Shown: positions 54,033 to 62,671 of the stretch, piece by piece
Layout: the number at the start of each line of letters is the position of its first letter
Numbering within the stretch: the stretch's first letter is position 1
DNA from: Domibacillus aminovorans
Lineage (GTDB): Bacteria > Bacillota > Bacilli > Bacillales > Domibacillaceae
Direction: 5' to 3'
Length of the DNA: 64,000 nucleotides
Assembly: GCF_001643235.1 (NCBI RefSeq)
Contig: NZ_LQWY01000003.1
Span: 1 to 64,000, forward strand
The notes under the pieces: generated by a model
What the model saw: the letters and a program-made list of their open reading frames with translations, nothing else
Databases searched by the model: none
What the model was told of the DNA's origin: nothing
Translations under genes and position numbers: made by a program

Positions 54033-54065
54033 TGAATGCGATGATAAAGGAAGGAGGCGTTTCCT

Positions 54066-55223
54066 GTGCGTTTTGTTTATCTCGCTATGATTATATTTTT
54101 TGTTTCATTGAATTTAAGACCATCCATTACTTCTGTTGGTCCTTTACTTGATATCATCCAAACAGATTTAGGAATGAGTGGGGTGACAGCTAGTTTAATA
54201 ACGACGCTACCTGTTTTTTGTATGGGCCTATTTGCCATTTTAGCCATTAGGTTAAATAACCTTTTAGGAATTGAAAGATCTTTACTTCTAGCAATGCTTT
54301 TGATATTAATTGCCACATTCCTTCGAGTGTTCGTCAATAGTAGTCTTTTCTTACTTACTACAGCCCTATTCTCTGGGGTTGGTATAGGAATTGCTGGACC
54401 ATTAATTTCAGGGTTTATAAAAAAATACTTTCCTGAAAAGCCTGGTTTAACGGGTCTATACTCCGTATCTATGGTGACTGGTGCAGCGATTGCATCTAGT
54501 TTTTCTGTACAATTATTTCAAAAAATGAATGATTCTTGGCAACATTCATTAAGTTTCTGGAGTATTTTAGCGGTACCCGCTTCTTTACTACTTCTCCCAC
54601 TTCTAAAAAAAGGGGCTACAAATAAAGATTCCATATCTATTTCAGCTTTATTTATAAAAAATAAACGTGTTAATTTGTTTATATTATTTTTTGGTTGCAT
54701 GGCGGCTATTTTTTATACTGTAACGGCTTGGTTGGCTCCAATCGTGCAATCAACAGGTTTAAGCTATTCTCAATCTGGCATGATCCTCACACTGTTTACA
54801 GTCATTCAAATTCCTGTAAGTTTTTTAATTCCCATACTTGTTAGTAAAACAGGGGATAGAAAAACTTGGTTACTAGTATGTAGTCTCTCTGAATTAATAG
54901 GAATTGTATTGTTACTGATACATTTCTCCCCATGGGTAACTACTATTTTTCTAGGTATCGGAGCTGGCGGTCTTTTTCCTTTGGCTCTACTAATCCCAAT
55001 TGAAGAAGCTAGTAATACAGAAGAAGCTATATCATGGTCTGCTATGATGCTATTTGGCGGCTATTTGTTAGGATCTCTTGGTCCTGCATTTATTGGGCTC
55101 ACAGTAGATCTATTTGACAATTTTGTTCCAGGGTTGTTAGTACTAGTGATCATTATATGTATGATGCTTTTTACTATCTTAAAAATAGGGAACAACAAAG
55201 AAAACATGGATGAAACAAAATGA
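54066..55223 (+). CDS. MFS transporter, CynX/NimT type
   Basis: 385 residues, about 12 TM helices, starting with 'SLNLRPSITSVGPLLDIIQTDLGMS', the signature N-terminus of the CynX/NimT (YycB-like) MFS subfamily. Also 'GVGIGIAGPLISGFIKKYFPEKPGLTGLYSVSMVTGAAIAS' and 'AAIFYTVTAWLAPIVQSTGLS'. The GTG start follows AAGGAGGCG. Usually controlled by a divergent LysR gene; here that regulator is truncated. Substrate unknown (family members handle small organic anions or nitroimidazole-like compounds). Confidence 0.88.
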   Translation: MRFVYLAMIIFFVSLNLRPSITSVGPLLDIIQTDLGMSGVTASLITTLPVFCMGLFAILAIRLNNLLGIERSLLLAMLLILIATFLRVFVNSSLFLLTTALFSGVGIGIAGPLISGFIKKYFPEKPGLTGLYSVSMVTGAAIASSFSVQLFQKMNDSWQHSLSFWSILAVPASLLLLPLLKKGATNKDSISISALFIKNKRVNLFILFFGCMAAIFYTVTAWLAPIVQSTGLSYSQSGMILTLFTVIQIPVSFLIPILVSKTGDRKTWLLVCSLSELIGIVLLLIHFSPWVTTIFLGIGAGGLFPLALLIPIEEASNTEEAISWSAMMLFGGYLLGSLGPAFIGLTVDLFDNFVPGLLVLVIIICMMLFTILKIGNNKENMDETK

Positions 55224-55265
55224 ACCAACATTTGGAAGGTGAATGGTTTCTTTAATAACTTTACC

Positions 55266-55305
55266 TCTTCAACTAAACGGGTGCGTTAGTTCAAGAAAGT
55301 GAAAC
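55266..55305 (+). repeat. intergenic ACGGGTG repeat, copy 2
   Basis: CTAAACGGGTGCGTTAGTT with AAAGTGAA downstream; relative of 14579-14620. A third, weaker core (CAACAAACGGGTGG) is at 57506-57519. Confidence 0.4.
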
Positions 55306-55345
55306 ATAAAGTTCAATTTTAACATAATAGTTAATATATTGCATT

Positions 55346-55384
55346 AAAAGCTTCCGAAATCTATGAATTCCGGAAGCTTTTTCA
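55346..55384 (+). terminator. intrinsic terminator
   Basis: AAAAGCTTCCG/CGGAAGCTTTT with a 13-nt loop and T-run, about 120 bases after the MFS gene. Immediately right of it, 55385-55515 on the minus strand carries a protein-like fragment ('RRSVTPRTWDDDYKVIKAGY') with no start, probably debris. Confidence 0.7.
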
Positions 55385-55602
55385 ATATTTATTCTCGTGG
55401 TGGCATAAGAGTCAGATCCTTCTATATATCCTGCTTTGATCACTTTATAATCATCATCCCAAGTTCTTGGAGTAACCGAACGACGTGGTTCAATCTGAAA
55501 AAGGACGGATTGTTTTATTTGTGAAAGCTACACATTAAAACGATGCTTGAATATGCTAGGTAATAATGTAAATTAATACTCGAACTTGAAAAGAGGTATA
55601 TT

Positions 55603-56430
55603 ATGATTCAACTATCGGGAAAGCCCTTTCAACGAAGTGATATGTGGCCGTCTGGTAGCATTGAAAGTATGATCATTCAACGGATGAATAAAGATACAGT
55701 CGTTTACTCGTATCGATCCATAGGTGAATTATTGTTTGAGCTTAAGTTACGAAAAAATATCATATTAAGTGCAAAAGCCATGAATCAAAGCAATGTGCGG
55801 TTTGAAGTATTTGCAAAGTCCCGTTGTAATCCTCGATACTGGCATTTGACGAGTACCGGCGGATTCCTGCTGCGGGATGGTGTAAAACCATCAGACGCGA
55901 TTCAAGATATCTACAGGAACAGTTCACAATATGCGTTTGAATGTGCAACGGCAAAGGTCATTATCTATTACCATGCGGTCCTAAACCTTATAGGCGAATC
56001 CTTATTTAATCGATTATTTCAAAATATCTATTTATACAGCTGGCATGCTGATCCTGATCTCGGAATAACATCAAATTATACAGGCCATTTTTTGCCTGGA
56101 GATGTCGTATATTTTAAAAATCCGGACTTCGATCCGCAAACCCCTCAGTGGAGAGGAGAAAATGCCGTTATTCTAGGAGATGGTACGTATTTTGGACATG
56201 GGGTAGGAATAAAGACAGCTGAACAAATAATCCATGCTCTGAATCGAAGGAGAAAGCCGGGGACAAAGCAATCAGCCTATCTGACAAATTTAGTTACAAG
56301 ACCATCTTTTAAACATTTGGCGAAACTTTCGATGTCACAAGGAGTTTATTTGAATCATAAATATCAACATATCGTCGTCCAACATAACGAAAGTTCGATT
56401 TCATTTGATCAATATGTGTTCTACTTGTAA
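55603..56430 (+). CDS. tgl: protein-glutamine gamma-glutamyltransferase Tgl (spore coat)
   Basis: 275 residues. Cross-links spore-coat proteins through epsilon-(gamma-glutamyl)-lysine bonds. The catalytic Cys114 lies in 'QYAFECATAKVIIYYHAVL'; 'SIGELLFELKLRKNI', 'SCNPRYW'-like, 'LPGDVVYFKNPDFDPQTPQWRGENAVILGD' and 'TYFGHGVGI' complete the family pattern. Slightly longer than B. subtilis Tgl (245 residues). AAAAGAGGT precedes the ATG. Likely a mother-cell sporulation gene; no clear sigma-K or sigma-E promoter was found by eye. Confidence 0.95.
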   Translation: MIQLSGKPFQRSDMWPSGSIESMIIQRMNKDTVVYSYRSIGELLFELKLRKNIILSAKAMNQSNVRFEVFAKSRCNPRYWHLTSTGGFLLRDGVKPSDAIQDIYRNSSQYAFECATAKVIIYYHAVLNLIGESLFNRLFQNIYLYSWHADPDLGITSNYTGHFLPGDVVYFKNPDFDPQTPQWRGENAVILGDGTYFGHGVGIKTAEQIIHALNRRRKPGTKQSAYLTNLVTRPSFKHLAKLSMSQGVYLNHKYQHIVVQHNESSISFDQYVFYL

Positions 56431-56504
56431 TCGCCAACCCGAAAGTGTTGGTTTAAAATAAAATTCGATTAAGGTGCTGCTGAAAACGATGATTTATCGA
56501 TAAA

Positions 56505-56600
56505 TAAAAGAACCTGTTTTTGAAAAAAAGATTGATCAAAAACAGGTTCTCAACGTATTTAAAAAGATTTCTTTTTATAAAAAAGTTTGATTATTTTCTG
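56505..56600. repeat. dispersed hairpin element, copy B
   Basis: 15-bp stem AGAACCTGTTTTTGA/TCAAAAACAGGTTCT (56509-56523 with 56536-56550) around AAAAAAGATTGA, then ATAAAAAAGTTTGAT at 56578-56592. In reverse complement the loop core and the flank match copy A at 8596-8696, while the outer stem differs yet still pairs. It lies downstream of tgl and may serve as its terminator. Confidence 0.5.
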
Positions 56601-56718
56601 TGAAAGTTATTCAACGAAAGTACCTGTTAGATAAGTGGATTTAGAAAATCTATATATTTTTATTAAAGTGTTGGATGCCGGGGTCATAAAGTATGTATGA
56701 TAGGCAAGGAGTGAATTG

Positions 56719-57483
56719 ATGAGAACGATAAGAATTGCTTTATTACATTTAATCCCTATTGCTGGAGATATTAAATACAATCAAAACCTTATTGAAAAAG
56801 CAGTTAAGCATGCAGCAGAAAAAGAAGTAGATTGGGTTATAACACCAGAATTAGCTACTAGCGGATTACAGTTTACTCATATCATTGGAACTGATTGGAT
56901 TAAACAACAACCCGATAAATGGATGACTAATTTTCATAACATTGTTGAGTCAATCAAAACAACTGTATTTCTTGGCTGTGCAGAAAAATCAAAACAAGAT
57001 AATAAACTATACAATTCAGTTTTTGTGATTAATCAGAAAGGTGAATTAATAGGAAAACAAAAAAAGATTGCAAGGGTAGATAATTGGTCTACACCAGGTG
57101 AGTTCATTGAACCAATAGATTTGGGGTATATAAAAGTGGGTGTGCTGATATGTGCAGATGCCTATACAAAAAATATTGCGGAAACATTATTGACCAAAGG
57201 GGCAGAAATCCTAGTTGCTCCTTCATCTTGGGGACCAGGTTTACACGGACCGAACGGTGAGTGGGAACAAAGATCCATTGATACTGGATTGCCCATATTT
57301 GTGTGTAATCGTACTGGGGAAGATACGACTGTTTCCTTTTGGGAAGCTGAAAGCTTGGTTATTAAGAATGGTAAACGACTTCTTTCACATAAATCTGCAC
57401 AATCTGCAATTTTAATTTTTGAATGGAATTTGGATGATATGAATTTAATTTCTTCTGATTTTGAAATTAATTATATTGATTGA
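56719..57483 (+). CDS. carbon-nitrogen hydrolase (nitrilase family)
   Basis: 254 residues from ATG 56719 (AAGGAGTG upstream). Catalytic triad visible: Glu in 'ITPELATSG', Lys in 'GKQKKIARVDNW' and Cys in 'VGVLICADAYTKN'. 'SSWGPGLHGPNGEWEQRSIDTGLPIFVCNRTG' fits aliphatic amidase/N-carbamoylase-like branches. Hydrolyses a non-peptide C-N bond in the cytosol; substrate unknown. Stands alone in the accessory segment. Confidence 0.9.
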   Translation: MRTIRIALLHLIPIAGDIKYNQNLIEKAVKHAAEKEVDWVITPELATSGLQFTHIIGTDWIKQQPDKWMTNFHNIVESIKTTVFLGCAEKSKQDNKLYNSVFVINQKGELIGKQKKIARVDNWSTPGEFIEPIDLGYIKVGVLICADAYTKNIAETLLTKGAEILVAPSSWGPGLHGPNGEWEQRSIDTGLPIFVCNRTGEDTTVSFWEAESLVIKNGKRLLSHKSAQSAILIFEWNLDDMNLISSDFEINYID

Positions 57484-57519
57484 TTTTTTATTTAAATAAA
57501 ATTCTTCAACAAACGGGTG

Positions 57520-57560
57520 GCAAGAGCAAAAAGATTCGAAAGGTCGTTCTCTTGCTTTAT
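57520..57560 (+). terminator. hairpin, probable terminator
   Basis: GCAAGAG/CTCTTGC with a 22-nt loop followed by TTTATTTT, 37 bases after the nitrilase-family gene. Confidence 0.45.
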
Positions 57561-57679
57561 TTTGCTCAAAGGTATTCAGTAATCGGGTTAATAAGGTCAT
57601 AGGGAAAATCAATTTGGATACATTATTTGATAAGGAATGATTCAATAATGAATTTAGTTGTAACCAAAGTAGGTAGAAA

Positions 57680-57727
57680 CTTAAGACCAGATTCCACTAG
57701 GAAACTTTTCGTCTCTTTTTATCATCT
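57680..57727. repeat. 48-bp direct repeat, left copy
   Basis: CTTAAGACC…ATTCCACTAGGAAA…TTCG-CTCTTTTTATC is repeated with few changes at 59205-59253. The pair brackets the unknown gene at 58038 and the IS6 remnant. Confidence 0.6.
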
Positions 57728-58037
57728 CCAATTAATTGTACTAGAACCTTCGTAAGTGTATCACTGTTTGTGAAAATAAAAAGGCAAATAAAGCGAGTCA
57801 TCGTCTAATTGATTGGACAGCATTTCCACCTCTTTCATATGTGGCGGAGCGTAATCATTAAACATAATATTACAAATCGTATATAATATGGATATAGTTA
57901 ATAGAATATGAGGTGATGGGATTGCAATTACGATAACAGTTTGATATTCTGGTTCGATTATGAGAAGCATTCGGGGTGACCGTGGATTACTGGATTCCAT
58001 ACTACAAGTATATGCAGCAAAGGGAGGTCAAATAAAG

Positions 58038-58664
58038 ATGTTTGATTACTTGGAACAGAGCCTAAATGTATACGGTCGAAATAAAACAGAGATTGCTATC
58101 CAGAAAACGATCAGGGATTATGTATCGCAGGAATTAGTACAACCATTGTTTTTAACGTTAGATGGCAGGATAAAATCCATTGTACAAGCTTTGAATGATA
58201 AAAACAGAGTAGAGTTAGCGATGGAGATCCTGCCGCACATTATAAGCTCAGTAAAACAGGTGGAGAAAGTTGGCCCGCAGGAGGTCATAATTGAAAACTA
58301 CCCGACTTTCGTGCAAGAGGTTGCAGAATATGCTGATTATGTCATTCCTAAGTATTATCGGACGCATAAAGATGAATACCTGACAGGTAACTATCAGCGT
58401 GCCTGTATATCCTCATTGGTAGACGGTCTCGTGTATAGAGTGAATGCAAATATGAAGAGTCCATCGATATCGCCACAGCTTAAAGCCACTGAAAAGCAAC
58501 AGAAATTCGTTGAAAACCTGATTAAAATAAATAAAATCAAACTCATAAAAAAGAGTACAGAACTTACCAGAGAAGAGGCGGGCGTGATCATTGCTGTCTT
58601 GCACCACAATGCCACAGGTGAAGAAGCGAATACATTATGTCAGAGTCTTATAAAGCCGTTATGA
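58038..58664 (+). CDS. hypothetical protein with C-terminal 'TEKQ…L…A' helical module
   Basis: 208 residues from ATG 58038, chosen for AGGGAGGTC upstream; an in-frame ATG at 57960 lacks a site. All-helical, no TM. The C-terminus 'KATEKQQKFVENLIKIN … LTREEAGVIIAVL' resembles the short helical tail found on many plasmid- and phage-encoded Firmicutes proteins. The central 'YADYVIPKYYRTHKDEYLTGNYQRACISSLVDGLVYRVNANM' is not recognised. A short coding-like stretch (…TVDYWIPYYKYMQQREVK) ends just before its start codon, suggesting a former operon. Context suggests plasmid or mobile origin. Confidence 0.65.
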   Translation: MFDYLEQSLNVYGRNKTEIAIQKTIRDYVSQELVQPLFLTLDGRIKSIVQALNDKNRVELAMEILPHIISSVKQVEKVGPQEVIIENYPTFVQEVAEYADYVIPKYYRTHKDEYLTGNYQRACISSLVDGLVYRVNANMKSPSISPQLKATEKQQKFVENLIKINKIKLIKKSTELTREEAGVIIAVLHHNATGEEANTLCQSLIKPL

Positions 58665-58670
58665 TGACAT

Positions 58671-59209
58671 TGGTACAACTTGAGCTTTTGTGATTTGGTG
58701 GAAATGATGGAGGAACGGGGCTTATCCGTTGCTCATATAACGATCATGCGTTGGGTTCATCAGTATGGTCCTGGATTAGACAAGCGAATCCGTCGTCATC
58801 TCAAGTAAACCAATGACTCTTGGAGAGTCGATGAAACATATATCAAAGTAAAAAGTCAATGGATGTACCTGTATCGTGTTGTCGATTCGAAAGGAAATAC
58901 CATCGATTTTTACCTAAGCAACACAAGAAATCACAAGGCTGCAAAGCGGTTTTTAAAACTTTGCAGTCTTTTCATAATTCTGAGCCTCGTGTCGTGGCAG
59001 TCGATAGGAACCCGGCTTACCCTACAGCAGTTGAAGAATTGAGAAAAAAAGATGCCATTAGGCATCCAAATAAGACCAGTGAAATATCTCCATAACATAG
59101 TGGAAATAGAAGCTATGCATATGGTGAAAAAAGGCAACTTGTTTCACGGGATAAGTCTGTCCAAAATCAGGTGAAGTTCATCCATCAACTATTTAGAATT
59201 GTTGCTTAA
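58671..59209 (+). mobile_element. IS6-family (IS240-type) transposase pseudogene
   Basis: The frame reads 'WYNLSFCDLVEMMEERGLSVAHITIMRWVHQYGP', then an in-frame TAA (58806), then 'WRVDETYIKVKSQWMYLYRVVDSKGNTIDFYLS', 'RFLKTLQSFH' and 'VDRNPAYPTAVEEL', a frameshift, and 'KYLHNIVE…HQLFRIVA'. These are the HTH and DDE blocks of IS6 transposases. The 5' end, inverted repeats and the conserved catalytic Glu region are damaged, so it is inactive. Confidence 0.87.
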
Positions 59210-59253
59210 GACCGAATTCCACTAGGAAAATATTCGCCTCTTTTTATCTTCCC
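59205..59253. repeat. 48-bp direct repeat, right copy
   Basis: Begins in the last codons of the IS6 remnant (GCTTAAG) and matches 57680-57727. Confidence 0.6.
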
Positions 59254-59258
59254 TTTTA

Positions 59259-59885
59259 TCATTCACATCTGTACTTGAACTTAGGCTCTGTCTGAATATA
59301 AAAAGCATTTCTTACTTGTGCACTCCAATTTGCAAAGGCTGATCTCCATTCAGGAGTGTTAAAGAATTGATCAACAGTTTGAGTTTCAGAATGCCAAACT
59401 ATAAATAGGTTGAGTGGGGCAATTCCTCCCGCCCAAATTCCATTATTTGCGTCAGTATCTTCTTCCCTTACTAATAATAAGGGTAGACCAAATTGAAAAG
59501 CCATTGAAGGTTCTACTTGTGAATAAACGGATCCTTCCCAGAACGGAGTGGATGGTGGAAGGGGTCCTGTATTGACGCCAACTGTTTGAATTTTAAAACG
59601 ACGAAGGTTTACTGCCAACATTCCATAGCTTGATGAAACTAACCGACGAATATCAGTTAAAATGGATTCGGGATAACTTTCGCTTAAAGGTAATGTACGC
59701 GGAAAAAGCAAAGCATTCTCAATCTCTAAAATTAGACGGTTTAGAAACCGTTGTTGGTTGTCATTTAAATGAGTTGTCGTACTTAAAAATATGGGAATAC
59801 GATAAGCACGGTCAATACACTCTTGGTGTGCCGATTCTATTTTTGCTTTATCTTTACGTAAAGAGCTATGCTCATTATTACTCAC
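59259..59885 (-). CDS. candidate TIR-like / nucleoside-deoxyribosyltransferase-like protein
   Basis: 208 residues from GTG 59885, preceded by an excellent AAAGGAGGTGAG (the in-frame extension to 59957 has none). Pattern: 'IPIFLSTTTHLNDNQQRFLNRLILEIENALLFPRTLP', 'LTDIRRLVSSSYGMLAV', 'STPFWEGSVYSQVEPSMAFQFGLPLLLVREE' and C-terminal 'FFNTPEWRSAFANWSAQVRNAF'. The layout (beta-'lS', helix ending in 'PRtL', 'IR…s.G…v', a 'vE.a.A..lGLPLLl' block) is what I associate with TIR-like and deoxyribosyltransferase-like domains seen in bacterial conflict systems. The family call is by pattern memory, not search. No partner gene is adjacent. Confidence 0.6.
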   Translation of the reverse strand: MSNNEHSSLRKDKAKIESAHQECIDRAYRIPIFLSTTTHLNDNQQRFLNRLILEIENALLFPRTLPLSESYPESILTDIRRLVSSSYGMLAVNLRRFKIQTVGVNTGPLPPSTPFWEGSVYSQVEPSMAFQFGLPLLLVREEDTDANNGIWAGGIAPLNLFIVWHSETQTVDQFFNTPEWRSAFANWSAQVRNAFYIQTEPKFKYRCE

Positions 59886-59959
59886 TTTCTCACCTCCTTT
59901 TTTTATTAGTATATGGAAAAGGAATAAGTGAGTTTGGACATAACAGCTAGATTCCATAA

Positions 59960-60640
59960 TATAGGGGCTTTATAAAACAAAAATGAATAATTTTGTCTAA
60001 ATTTGAATAATTTTATAAAAAATTTATTTAATTTAACTGAAGCAGGAAATAAGTAATTTATCATTAGCTATCCAAAAAAAGCTTTTTGAATGAAGTCAAT
60101 GTTGAGGGAAAAATATAACCCACAACAAGATTGTGGCTTGTGTAAAGCATGAATCAAGCCAAGGGAATATTCTTTTCTCGGCGATTTGCAATTTGAAATG
60201 ATTTAAGACTCTTCGTGAAGTCCCACGCGTTCAGGTTTTTACAAATAATCATTCATCTAGATTTTCTTTAGCACAGAAGTATTACTTAAAGAATTTTCAC
60301 AAAATTAAAACTATATTGAAATAAAAATTCCTTTTCTTTCTAATATAGTTACTGTTTTGAATTTAATCAGTACATGTTGATTAATAAGTGTTTCCCTGAA
60401 AAATACAATTGTATTCTGTTGGAGAATTTATTATTATAAGATAAGTAATTTATGTATTATATGACGAAGGAAGATAAAAAATCTTTCTAACTGTTAGGAA
60501 TGTTTAATAAGAAGTGAAGAATGATTTTAGGAGGCAGCTTTTAAGATAGATTGAAAAAAGTGGCGCCCGCTTCATCATTTCGATACCGAATAGAGAGTGT
60601 ATTAGCAACTTGCTTGAAATTGTGGCAATACTGTAAGAGG
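59960..60640. other. 680-bp A/T-rich gap without a supported gene
   Basis: Only weak features are seen: A/T-rich runs at 59990-60030, no IS similarity I recognise, and near 60551 a short frame (TTG, 'KKVAPASSFRYRIESVLATC') ending at the permease start, too far from its nearest AGGAGG. It presumably holds the permease promoter and leader. Confidence 0.4.
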
Positions 60641-60650
60641 AGGAAATGAA

Positions 60651-62039
60651 GTGGCAAACAAAGAATTGAAGAGAGGCTTGGAAGCACGTCATATTCAGAT
60701 GATTGCTTTGGGCGGTACAATTGGTGTTGGCTTGTTTATGGGTTCAGCCAGCACGATTAAATGGACGGGTCCATCCGTATTGCTTGCTTATGCAATCACA
60801 GGGATTTTTATATTTTTCATTATGCGAGCAATGGGAGAAATGTTATATTTAGAGCCAAGTACAGGTTCATTTGCGACATTTGGCCATAAGTACATCCATC
60901 CATTAGCAGGGTATATGACGGCGTGGAGTAACTGGTTCCAATGGGTTATCGTTGGGATGTCAGAAATTATAGCAGTTGGGGCATACATGCAGTATTGGTT
61001 CCCAGACCTGCCTGCTTGGATACCAGGTATCATTGCGATGGTAATTCTTGGTGCAGCGAACTTAATTTCTGTTAAATCATTTGGTGAATTTGAATTTTGG
61101 TTTGCGATGATTAAAATCGTTACAATTGTATTGATGATTATTGCAGGGTTTGGTCTGATTTTCTTCGGATTTGGTAATGGAGGAGACGCAATTGGATTAT
61201 CTAATCTTTGGGAACATGGCGGCTTCTTTGCAGGTGGCTGGTCAGGATTTTTCTTTGCTCTATCACTAGTTATTGGGGCTTATCAAGGTGTCGAACTAAT
61301 TGGGATTACAGCCGGTGAAGCAAAAGATCCTCAAAAAACATTAACTAAAGCGATTCAAAGTATTATTTGGCGTATTTTAATCTTCTATATTGGTGCGATT
61401 TTTGTCATTGTAACGGTTTACCCTTGGGATCAACTAGATTCCATTGGAAGCCCATTTGTAGCAACTTTCGCGAAAATTGGCATCACGGCTGCAGCAGGAA
61501 TTATTAACTTTGTCGTCATCACAGCGGCAATGTCCGGCTGTAACAGTGGTATTTACAGTGCAGGACGTATGCTTTATACATTAGCAATGAATGGACAAGC
61601 ACCAAAGTTTTTTGCGAAAATATCTCATAATGGTGTGCCTTTATTCAGTACGCTTGGTGTGCTGGTTGGTTTAGCAATGGGCGTTATTTTAAGTTATATT
61701 GCACCAGAAAATTTATTTGTGTATGTATACAGTGCAAGTGTACTTCCTGGTATGATTCCATGGTTTGTTATTCTGATTAGTCAAATTCAATTCAGAAAAA
61801 TAAAGGGAGCTGAAATGGATAATCATCCATTCAAAATGCCTTTTGCACCGGTGACAAACTACTTAACAATCGCCTTTTTAATTATGGTTTTAATCGGTAT
61901 GTGGTTTAATGATGACACACGTATGTCGCTTATTGTAGGAATTGTTTTCCTAGGTATCGTTGTCATTAGTTTTTACGCTTTTGGAATGGGCAAGCGTGTT
62001 CCAGTAGATGCTCAAACAGAGGATCAAGAGACTAACTGA
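60651..62039 (+). CDS. amino-acid permease (APC family)
   Basis: 462 residues, 12 TM helices. Starts '[32 protein letters not shown]', the consensus first helix of amino-acid transporters of the APC/AAT family; '[19 protein letters not shown]' and '[27 protein letters not shown]' are further hallmarks. It belongs with the AapA/YtnA/ProY-type permeases, so a neutral amino acid such as alanine or proline is plausible. GTG start 7 bases after AGAGGAGG. Confidence 0.92.
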   Translation: MANKELKRGLEARHIQMIALGGTIGVGLFMGSASTIKWTGPSVLLAYAITGIFIFFIMRAMGEMLYLEPSTGSFATFGHKYIHPLAGYMTAWSNWFQWVIVGMSEIIAVGAYMQYWFPDLPAWIPGIIAMVILGAANLISVKSFGEFEFWFAMIKIVTIVLMIIAGFGLIFFGFGNGGDAIGLSNLWEHGGFFAGGWSGFFFALSLVIGAYQGVELIGITAGEAKDPQKTLTKAIQSIIWRILIFYIGAIFVIVTVYPWDQLDSIGSPFVATFAKIGITAAAGIINFVVITAAMSGCNSGIYSAGRMLYTLAMNGQAPKFFAKISHNGVPLFSTLGVLVGLAMGVILSYIAPENLFVYVYSASVLPGMIPWFVILISQIQFRKIKGAEMDNHPFKMPFAPVTNYLTIAFLIMVLIGMWFNDDTRMSLIVGIVFLGIVVISFYAFGMGKRVPVDAQTEDQETN

Positions 62040-62092
62040 TAATTCACTTTGTTTAATGTTAGAGTAAGCAATAGCCAGTAAAAAAATCAATG

Positions 62093-62133
62093 AATAGGGA
62101 CAGTTTTGACAAATGTCCCTATTTTATTTTTGA
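62093..62133 (+). terminator. terminator of the permease gene
   Basis: AATAGGGACA/TGTCCCTATT with an 11-nt loop and T-rich tail. Confidence 0.7.
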
Positions 62134-62251
62134 AAAACCGCACTTAGACACATCACGGTGAATCGTACCATAAGTAAATAAGGTAATAAACTGAACTATA
62201 TTGCAAAATTAGGAATTCGGATAAATAGATACTGGAATGTTAGTTTTTGAA

Positions 62252-62412
62252 TTAAAATGTTAAAGTTACATCTGCATCTTTAGTGAATTCTAAAAACGTG
62301 ACTGCTACGCCAACTTTAATACGACCCACAAAAGCATTTTTTCTAATCCCATAACATTAATAATCATCTGACACCCAATCAATGTGCTCTCCATCTCTTG
62401 AGACATTCTACG
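62252..62412 (-). pseudogene. decayed coding fragment, unrecognised
   Basis: The minus strand gives 'RSRRMSQEMESTLIGCQMIINVMG', then in the next phase 'RKNAFVGRIKVGVAVTFLEFTKDADVTLTF' and TAA. Two phases of plausible protein imply a frameshifted remnant. No start or ribosome-binding site. The remaining bases to 62660 show no gene. Confidence 0.35.
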
Positions 62413-62671
62413 TGATCTAGGATAGAATGATCCCTACTTTTATACTCATATTCTTTTTCCTTATTCAATAGCATTGAAACTGCAGAATAGTAATAGAAGA
62501 CACTTTAATTCTTTTGTATTTGAAGTTATTTTATTGTTATGAGGCAGGATTTGCTACAATTGTGACTGTATCGTATTGACCTCTTTGTTATTCATTATTT
62601 TCTAATATTCCTTTTTTATGTATAAAAACTATCAAACTTCCCCATCCTGTGGAAAAGGGAGTGTGATCTGT

